Of a stretch of DNA of 11,637 nt, positions 1 to 4,340 are shown piece by piece. How positions within the stretch are numbered: the first letter of the stretch is position 1; each line of letters opens with the position of its first letter. The stretch is from contig JAUWMS010000028.1 in NCBI GenBank assembly GCA_030613045.1, positions 1 to 11,637 on the forward strand, written 5' to 3'. The notes under the pieces were generated by a model, which was not told the DNA's origin, searched no databases, and worked only from the letters and a program-made list of their open reading frames with translations. This stretch comes from Candidatus Latescibacterota bacterium (GTDB lineage: Bacteria > Latescibacterota > 4484-107). The position numbers and the translations under genes were made by a program.

Positions 1-727
1 GAAATGGTGCGCCGCCGGCCCCCTGTGCGAAGTCTTCGGAGAGTTCCCGAATTTCCCCGTCCAATTTGGACAAAATCGCCTTTGTCGCCTCGATCTGCTG
101 TGCGGTGATGTCCTGAAACTGCAGCGCATCCATTATCTGAAACATGAGATCCTTGATCCCCTCCAGAGAGTCAACCACCTCTTTGTAGGTGCTTTCGATC
201 TTACTGTTCTGAACGTCCAGAACATCCTGCTGCTGATGGAGTATTTTCAGAGCCTTCTTCACCGATGCGGCACTGACCTTGCCATTGGTGCTGCTCAAAA
301 GTCCCGATATTCTATGGAGTTGCTCGGCGTGTGCCCTGACCCCTTTGAGGTTTGGATCCATGATCTCCGCGATCCGATGTACCTGCTGGCTCAACCTCTC
401 CGTAACCCCATCTACCACATCCATAATCTCGGTGGTGGCCAATTCCGTGGCTTCGGTGCCCTTTCCCAGATTGGACGCGGCCTGGGGGATGTTCCCGGAA
501 CTTTGGGGCAAGGTCTCGATCACGTGTTCGACGGCTGGTATGGCGATCTCCGAAAAATTTACCATGCGCTTCAAAGCCGGAAAACATTCACTGAACACCG
601 TCAGATGTGCTTTCCCGCGCATTCGCGCTCCTTTAACGATCTCCGGAAAGTGCGTCTCGAAGATCAGCAGATGAGAGCGAAGCTGATCCAGCGCCGCTTC
701 GATGACCTGCAAGTCGTTCGTTTTCAT
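1..727 (-). CDS. cheZ: CheZ-family CheY-P phosphatase (3' end beyond window)
   Basis: The reading frame is open from ATG 727-725 to the left edge: 242 codons and no stop. A strong ribosome site (AAAGGAGA, 5 nt before ATG) fixes the start. The protein is almost wholly helical and ends in a long coiled region. Residues about 199-211 read MDALQFQDITAQQ, the CheZ signature. D206 and Q210 match the acid/amide pair (E. coli D143 and Q147) that positions water to dephosphorylate CheY-P. The usual C-terminal CheY-binding peptide is not visible, so the end lies outside. The N-terminal part (about 1-190) is poorly conserved, as is normal for distant CheZ proteins. It follows an enteric-like cheY by about 90 nt, and the pair probably works together in the cytoplasm. 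Family assignment is firm; substrate CheY is inferred from the neighbour. Confidence 0.85.
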   Translation of the reverse strand, partial: MKTNDLQVIEAALDQLRSHLLIFETHFPEIVKGARMRGKAHLTVFSECFPALKRMVNFSEIAIPAVEHVIETLPQSSGNIPQAASNLGKGTEATELATTEIMDVVDGVTERLSQQVHRIAEIMDPNLKGVRAHAEQLHRISGLLSSTNGKVSAASVKKALKILHQQQDVLDVQNSKIESTYKEVVDSLEGIKDLMFQIMDALQFQDITAQQIEATKAILSKLDGEIRELSEDFAQGAGGAPF

Positions 728-817
728 CGTCGTCTCCTTTTTTTGCCACGGAAGGCCACGGATAACTCCTGTGTCGTTTCGTATATTTCCATGGTGAACG
801 GGTGTTCGTGTCCTCTC

Positions 818-1195
818 TCACAGGGACGCCAGCACGCTTGCGATCTTCTCTTTCAGCGTATCCGGTGTAAACGGCTTGACCACGTAATTATTCGCCCCAG
901 CCTTCATCGCCGCAATGATGTCGTCTTTTACGCTCCTCGTGGTCACCATAATGATCGGAATCGTTTTGAACTGCTCGCTCTCTCGCACCGCATTCACGAA
1001 CTCCAATCCGCTCATATTCGGCATATTCCAGTCCGTGATGATGAAATTGAACCCCCCGGCCTGGAGCTTCGCCCAAGCATCCACCCCGTCCTCGGCCTCC
1101 ACTACGTCCGTATATCCTGCACGCGACAGGGTATTTTTCAAGATCCTCCGCATCGTAGCCGAATCATCTACCGCTAAAATTTTAAGATCTGCCAT
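818..1195 (-). CDS. cheY: CheY, single-domain response regulator
   Basis: A 125-residue stand-alone receiver. Acid pocket D10-D11, phospho-acceptor D55 inside DWNMPNM, T85, Y104 and K107 are all present. The DWNMPN and YVVKPFT motifs and the overall length closely resemble enteric CheY, including the residues matching E. coli W58 and Y106. It should take phosphate from CheA and carry it to the output, a flagellar switch or another target. I start it at ATG 1195 (MADLKIL) after GAGGG with 8 nt spacing. The frame is open further upstream to 1354, but that stretch has no conserved residues and covers repeat DNA. The next gene is a cheZ-family phosphatase, which fits a CheY that needs active dephosphorylation. 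Confidence 0.93.
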   Translation of the reverse strand: MADLKILAVDDSATMRRILKNTLSRAGYTDVVEAEDGVDAWAKLQAGGFNFIITDWNMPNMSGLEFVNAVRESEQFKTIPIIMVTTRSVKDDIIAAMKAGANNYVVKPFTPDTLKEKIASVLASL

Positions 1196-1343
1196 GGTTG
1201 CATCCCTCTGGTGAGTGACGATTAATGCTCCGATTTCGGATTGAACACCCCGTACCCCGCAATTCAGCGCTCGATATAGCGGCGCCATCTCGTTTTTCGG
1301 ACTTCTGCAAGAGGCTCTTACGTTAAAGGGCGACCCATATGTT
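1196..1343. other. Spacer with a solo element end
   Basis: No gene seen. A short 7-bp-word stretch (CGATTTCGGATTG) lies at about 1231-1245. The stretch 1291-1318 is a near copy (25 of 28) of 2766-2793, the right end of the inverted-repeat element described there, here without a partner end. Confidence 0.6.
1291..1318 (+). repeat. Solo copy of the MITE-like element end
   Basis: It matches 2766-2793 at 25 of 28 positions (TTTTTCGGACTTYTGCARGAG core). Its reverse complement relates to 2509-2526. It sits alone between two response-regulator genes, so it may be what is left after excision or recombination. Confidence 0.6.
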
Positions 1344-1739
1344 CTACGCACCACGCGCTGTGCCTTCCAGGATACTCCCGACGGTTTCTATCAATGTTAT
1401 CGGCTCAACCGGCTTGCTCAAAGCCTTCACCGCCCCATGCATCAGCGACTCCTCAATCATTTCATTCGTGGCGTATCCACTGACAATGAGGATCGGAACG
1501 CCCGGACAGGTGATCTCCAGAGTCTTCACCGTGTTGAGTCCATCCATCCCCGGCATCGCAACGTCCATCACGATCAGTTCAAAATTTCCTTGCGCCGCCT
1601 TCTGCACAGCCTCGTATCCATCCCAGGCGCGCTCCACTTCGTATACCCCCGTCTGCATGAGTATCTCAGCAAAAATATCCCGAATGGCCTCTTCATCATC
1701 CACTATTAGAATTTTCGCCCGACCCTTTTCGTTCGACAT
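1344..1739 (-). CDS. Response regulator receiver protein, copy B
   Basis: A 131-residue single receiver with no output domain. It has D14-D15, acceptor D59 (VMDVAMPGMDG), S87 in place of Thr, and K109 before P110. Start ATG 1739 follows GGAG with 9 nt spacing; the open frame up to 1844 is only spacer. It is a clear paralogue of the receiver at 1980-2390: DGYEA.QK, FELI.MD, MIE..L..GA and ETVG.I are shared, and every active-site residue has the same number. The C-terminal half (KPVEPITLIETVGSI) resembles receivers cut from NtrC- or CheY-type proteins. It probably competes for CheA phosphate or acts as a phosphate sink. Its target is unknown. Confidence 0.88.
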   Translation of the reverse strand: MSNEKGRAKILIVDDEEAIRDIFAEILMQTGVYEVERAWDGYEAVQKAAQGNFELIVMDVAMPGMDGLNTVKTLEITCPGVPILIVSGYATNEMIEESLMHGAVKALSKPVEPITLIETVGSILEGTARGA

Positions 1740-1779
1740 AAGATAAATCTCCAGAGATAACCCGGAAACCGGACTTTGC

Positions 1780-1853
1780 AATGAACAATGAATAATACCC
1801 CACCCAACCGCCCCAACTTCGGAGGGAGGAGAGATATTACTCATTGCTCATTG
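1780..1853. repeat. Inverted heptad repeat (stem-loop potential)
   Basis: CAATGAACAATGAATAATAC (1780-1799) is inverted as ATTACTCATTGCTCATTG at 1836-1853, about 17 of 20 matching over the pair. Both arms are 7-bp words (CAATGAA, CAATGAG on the other strand). The loop contains GGAGGGAGGA, also seen at 2421-2430 upstream of the paralogous receiver. The left-most word on the minus strand provides the stop of the cheB remnant. Confidence 0.6.
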
Positions 1854-1983
1854 TACCATCTCCACTACCCGCTTCACAATTTCCTCCACCTGCGCTTCGC
1901 AATCTATCACACCTGCTTCGATGGCTTTCTCCGAAATACCGGGGCCCTCCGGTGGAGGAACCGATGACCACGATGGGTGTCAT
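1848..1983 (-). pseudogene. cheB: cheB remnant: start and tail joined, catalytic core deleted
   Basis: The frame from ATG 1983 reads MTPIVVIGSSTGGP, the start of a CheB methylesterase domain with the nucleophile Ser motif. The stop of the upstream receiver overlaps this ATG (TTATGA), and GGGAGGAAAGGGGACG precedes it, so a real coupled gene began here. Right after GGP the reading shifts by one base, near 1942. The new frame gives GISEKAIEAGVID and then a helix EEIVKRVVEMVQ before TGA at 1850-1848, which looks like the last segment of CheB (usual form MPKAAIEAGVVD..LPLEEIA). About 130-150 residues with the other catalytic residues (His, Asp) are missing. The N-terminal receiver domain common in CheB is absent too, so it may have been a stand-alone catalytic domain. 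It cannot be functional. Confidence 0.75.
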
Positions 1984-2390
1984 AACGTCCCCTTTCCTCC
2001 CACCTTCCCCAGACGCATCCGGATATCCCCGACCGTTTCCAGCAAGGCTTCCGGCCGAACCGGCTTTTGCAGCGCCAACATGGCCCCGTATGCCAGGCAC
2101 TTTTCGATCATCTTATCATCTGTAGTGCCGGTGACAACGACGATCGGAATCACCGGGTGCGTCATCCGTAGCGCCTTGAGCGCATCCAGACCATTCATCC
2201 GGGGCATCAGAATATCCATCAGGATCAACTCGAAATCCTCCAGGATGACCTTCTGAAGCGCCTCATATCCATCCTGCGCGGTCTCTACGACGTACCCGCC
2301 CGCCCGGGTGAACAGCTCGATAAAAAGACGCCGGATGGATTCCTCGTCGTCCACCACCAGAATTTTGGCTGGACTGTTTCCGCTTGGCAA
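1980..2390 (-). CDS. Response regulator receiver protein, copy A (TTG start)
   Basis: A 136-residue single receiver: D14-D15, acceptor D59 (LMDILMPRMNG), T87, K109-P110. An ATG exists at 2438, but it has no ribosome site and its first residues are encoded by repeat DNA (heptads and TCCTCCCTCC, also present in front of copy B). TTG 2390 has GGAG exactly 8 nt upstream. It gives an N-terminus that aligns residue for residue with copy B (ten residues to AKI), so I choose TTG. The tail (GDIRMRLGKVGGKGTL) runs into the overlap with the cheB remnant. With copy B it is a duplicated receiver pair that once flanked cheB. Output unknown; likely an accessory receiver of the CheA pathway. Confidence 0.85.
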   Translation of the reverse strand: MPSGNSPAKILVVDDEESIRRLFIELFTRAGGYVVETAQDGYEALQKVILEDFELILMDILMPRMNGLDALKALRMTHPVIPIVVVTGTTDDKMIEKCLAYGAMLALQKPVRPEALLETVGDIRMRLGKVGGKGTL

Positions 2391-2398
2391 GGTTCGAT

Positions 2399-2402
2399 CT
2401 CC
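2399..2402 (-). promoter_or_regulatory. Ribosome site deciding the TTG start of receiver A
   Basis: GGAG lies 8 nt before TTG 2390-2388. The paralogue has GGAGAT at the matching place before its ATG. The upstream ATG 2438 has no such site. Confidence 0.55.
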
Positions 2403-2432
2403 GTACACGTACTGCTTTGAGGAGGGAGGACC

Positions 2433-2508
2433 ATTCACAATGACTCATTCACCATTGACAATCCGTACGTCACATCCCTCAATTGTGAATTGTAAATTCA
2501 GAATTACT
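2433..2508 (+). repeat. Heptad tract
   Basis: Two runs in 7-bp phase: ATTCACA, ATGACTC, ATTCACC, ATTGACA (2433-2460) and AATTGTG, AATTGTA, AATTCAG, AATTACT (2481-2508). The second run ends exactly where the MITE-like element begins. Confidence 0.7.
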
Positions 2509-2793
2509 GAGCCTCTTGCAAAAGTCATAAAGGTGCAGTCATTTCGCAGGGGTTGGTAGGTCAGACATTCTTGTCTGACCCGGATGACCATAAAGCTGAA
2601 CAGACAGGAATGTCTGTTCTACCAAGCTCTTGTAAAAAAAATATCCGGTAAGATTGCTTCGGCTCATGAAGGAAAAAGTTTTCAATTTTTCCCAGGGGAA
2701 AAGTTTTCAATTTTCCCTACAATAATACGACCCATTTTACCAAGGTGAACGAAGCGACGCCGAGTCGTTTTTCGGACTTTTGCAGGAGCCTCT
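2509..2793. mobile_element. MITE-like element with terminal and nested inverted repeats
   Basis: The ends GAGCCTCTTGCAAAAGTC (2509-2526) and the inverse of 2775-2792 match at 16 of 18. The inside codes for nothing. It holds a nested palindrome at 2553-2625: outer arms TTGGTA/TACCAA enclose two hairpins, GGTCAGACA-TTCT-TGTCTGACC (2559-2580) and GAACAGACA-GGAA-TGTCTGTTC (2598-2619). It also holds a direct repeat of about 21 nt (2672-2693, 2698-2717; core AAAGTTTTCAATTTT). End sequences with TTGCAAAA are common in some IS families, but no transposase is present and I cannot name a parent. No target duplication is evident. It lies between the MCP remnant and the receivers, in the most damaged part of the cluster. 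Confidence 0.6.
2553..2625. repeat. Nested palindrome of two hairpins (cruciform potential)
   Basis: Each half is a 9-bp stem with a 4-nt loop. The halves are near inverse copies of each other (TTGGTAG..CAGACATTC), so three alternative foldings exist. Repeats of this kind are usually present in many copies per genome. Confidence 0.7.
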
Positions 2794-2822
2794 ATTGATA
2801 ATTAATTACCCCCATCCCCCAT

Positions 2823-2946
2823 TCACGCACTCATCGCCTCGGCCTCATCTTTTTCATTCCGACTCGCAGCCAGGCCCAAGGGTCTGCGCCAGATCTCCCG
2901 TGGCCCGCGTCATCTCCGCAATGGCTGTCGCGTTCTGATAAACGGA
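2823..2946 (-). pseudogene. Methyl-accepting protein remnant (C-terminal end, frameshifted)
   Basis: The minus strand reads SVYQNATAIAEMTRATGDLA in one frame (2946-2878), the pattern of the last signalling helix of an MCP (Q.NA.A..EM..T...LA). An in-frame stop closes it upstream at 2949-2947. The frame shifts by one base around 2875 in a G run. The reading then continues LAASRNEKDEAEAMSA to TGA 2825-2823, an acidic tail such as ends some receptors. Only about 40 residues of a protein normally 400-700 long remain, so sensor, membrane and most signalling parts are gone. It lies where a receptor gene would be expected, near cheW. Identification rests on a short match and is tentative. Confidence 0.5.
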
Positions 2947-3170
2947 TCAAAAGGAGCACGTTCCATAATTAAGAAAAATCCTTCCGGACATGGCCGTTAT
3001 CTCCCCCAACGTTCCTCCGCGTACCCTGTGGTACTTTCGGCATCGCGCTATCCAAACTTGACCCCAAATATCAAAAAAAATCGAGCACGGCGATCGTTGA
3101 TTGGGACATTCTCAGTTCGTCGGCTCACATATCCGGTTGCACAAGCGCGATCACAAGAATCGCCCCTATC

Positions 3171-3240
3171 GTTCACGGTTCACGTTCAATGTTTTGCGAT
3201 GTACGCTCCCCGTTTCATATTCTCCGCTTCATGTTTGGAC
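3171..3240 (+). repeat. Heptad tract, ten degenerate units
   Basis: In-phase 7-bp words: GTTCACG, GTTCACG, TTCAATG, TTTTGCG, ATGTACG, CTCCCCG, TTTCATA, TTCTCCG, CTTCATG, TTTGGAC. The phase is kept although the words diverge. Confidence 0.6.
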
Positions 3241-3305
3241 TTAGCGTCCTTCGGGCGGGCTTTTGTAAGCCTTCGATAAGCAGAGCATGTTTTCTATCAG
3301 GAATA

Positions 3306-3374
3306 CAGGAAACCAGGAGAGGGCTAAGGTGCATTCCAGAGGGATTGCTTTTCTCTTGGCTTCCTGGTTTCCTG
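3306..3374. repeat. Perfect 13-bp inverted repeat
   Basis: CAGGAAACCAGGA at 3306-3318 and its exact complement at 3362-3374, 43 nt apart. No T-run follows either arm, so it is not a typical terminator; more likely a small repetitive element. Confidence 0.6.
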
Positions 3375-3437
3375 ATTGTACAAATAATTTTGCCCGGGAA
3401 CTGAATCAAACAGAAAAATGAAAATTCCTATACTATC

Positions 3438-3461
3438 AAGTTTTACGTTTTACGCTTCACA
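3438..3461 (+). repeat. Short heptad tract at the cheR remnant stop
   Basis: TTTTACG, TTTTACG, CTTCACA in phase. The TGA of the cheR remnant lies in the last word, as it does in the tract behind the intact cheR. Confidence 0.6.
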
Positions 3462-3611
3462 CAGCAACCTTGCGAAAAAGCGGCGCATTCGACACCACCG
3501 GCTCAAACTGATTCGTCATCACTTCGGGGAACTTCTGGGTCTGCTCCATCACGAAAAAACCGCCGGAGAAGAGACTCCCGTGATACATTAGGTGAAGGCC
3601 ATGTTGGTGTC
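3457..3611 (-). pseudogene. cheR: Second cheR remnant (3' end, internal deletion)
   Basis: The final frame reads YHGSLFSGGFFVMEQTQKFP, then a tail ending APLFRKVAV and TGA 3459-3457. It lines up with the end of the intact CheR here (YDSLNPGGYLFIGHSESL ... VYQKA): GG, F..V and the closing aromatic-x-K coincide. Just upstream and one frame off, 3611-3591 reads DTNMAFT followed by a stop. This resembles the CheR core motif RN.AFTYF, which belongs about 20 residues before the GG. So a short internal stretch is deleted and the frame broken. Upstream of 3611 the DNA is repeat tract, so the N-terminal domain and SAM site are gone. It was a different CheR type from the intact one. Non-functional. Confidence 0.6.
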
Positions 3612-3716
3612 CCGGTGATTGGGGATTGGTGAGCGGTGCGTGTCCCGTGATGCGTGATGCGTAAAACGTAATGCGTGACTTCTGCTTACTGCCTTCTACC
3701 TACTGCCCTGCCTTAC
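3612..3716 (+). repeat. Heptad tract filling the whole cheW-cheR' spacer
   Basis: About 105 bp in unbroken 7-bp phase, roughly 15 words: CCCGGTG, ATTGGGG, ATTGGTG, AGCGGTG, CGTGTCC, CGTGATG, CGTGATG, CGTAAAA, CGTAATG, CGTGACT, TCTGCTT, ACTGCCT, TCTACCT, ACTGCCC, TGCCTTA. The word type drifts along the tract. The TAA of cheW is inside the last word. Confidence 0.8.
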
Positions 3717-4219
3717 GCCGCCTCCTTCAACACCTCCCGCTCGCCGAAGGAGAGGAGCCTGTTCAGATTCAACAAAATCAGCAGCCGCTCGTCCATCTTC
3801 GCAATGCCGGTGATGTATTCCGCATCCACTCCGGAGGCCGTCTCCGGCGGCGGCTCGGTGATGTTTCTGGAGATCCGAAGCACTTCCGAAACCGCATCCA
3901 CCACGAAACCGATCAACTGATCCTCCAACTCCACCACCACGATCCGGGTGTCCTTATCCAGCTCCTTTTCCGGCATGCCCATCCGCTTCCTCAAACTCAC
4001 GATGGGAATCACCTTGCCTCTGAGGTTGATGACCCCCTCCACGTACTCCGGCGATTTGGGCACGCGGGTGATCTCCACCATCCGATTGATCTCCCGGACA
4101 AAGAGAATATCCACGCCGAATTCCTCCTCGCCGATCTTGAAGGATACCAACTGCAGCAAATCTTCTCCCGTATCGGAAGCATCTTCCGTTCCGACCTGCC
4201 CCATCATTTCTTTTGCCAT
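3713..4219 (-). CDS. cheW: CheW coupling protein
   Basis: A 168-residue protein with a single CheW domain from about residue 21. It has the LVSFKIGEEEFGVDI opening, the VPKSPEYVEGVINLRGKVIPIVSL core, and the closing VDAVSEVLRI and MDERLLILLNLNRL segments. The length is usual, with a short polar N-terminal tail. It links the receptor tip to CheA in the signalling array at the inner face of the membrane. Start ATG 4219 follows GGAGG with 8 nt spacing. It sits 121 nt downstream of cheA, as in many che operons. Directly after it come fragments of cheR and a receptor gene, so its original receptor partner from this cluster is gone. It must serve a receptor coded elsewhere if it still works. Confidence 0.96.
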   Translation of the reverse strand: MAKEMMGQVGTEDASDTGEDLLQLVSFKIGEEEFGVDILFVREINRMVEITRVPKSPEYVEGVINLRGKVIPIVSLRKRMGMPEKELDKDTRIVVVELEDQLIGFVVDAVSEVLRISRNITEPPPETASGVDAEYITGIAKMDERLLILLNLNRLLSFGEREVLKEAA

Positions 4220-4237
4220 GTGATTACCCTCCTCTTA

Positions 4238-4338
4238 GGATTTCGGATTTCGGATTTCGGATTGAAAAACCCGCTTTCGATTTCGCATTGGGTGGGACGT
4301 GGGGCAATCCGCAATCCGCAATCCGCAATCCACAATCC
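4238..4338. repeat. Two opposed heptad tracts between cheA and cheW
   Basis: GATTTCG-type words at 4238-4264 face five GCAATCC/ACAATCC words at 4304-4338. The two sets are partly complementary (CGGATTG against CAATCCG), so the cheA-cheW message could form a long imperfect hairpin of about 20 bp with a 40-nt loop. It could trim or tune expression; this is inference. Confidence 0.65.
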
Positions 4339-4340
4339 CC

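Larger units (their letters stand above)
2947..3456. other. Gene-free debris between two pseudogenes
   Basis: About 500 bases without a credible gene. Several open frames (for example 3028-3279 and 3189-3404) show no recognisable motif, weak starts and repeat content. It contains a heptad tract (3171-3240) and an inverted repeat (3306-3374). It probably occupies the place of the lost parts of the receptor and second cheR genes. Confidence 0.6.

Noticed and set aside
236-1177. Long plus-strand open frame over cheZ and cheY
   Set aside because: It is antisense to two genes with clear motifs and has no ribosome site or family pattern.
1837-2100. Single 87-codon minus frame as an intact small gene
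   Set aside because: Only its middle (MTPIVVIGSSTGGP) is meaningful; the rest is out of frame with CheB and with the receiver, so it is described as a cheB remnant.
3028-3404. Overlapping small open frames in the debris region
   Set aside because: No recognisable domain, poor starts, content dominated by heptads and an inverted repeat; I also looked for transposase motifs on both strands and saw none.
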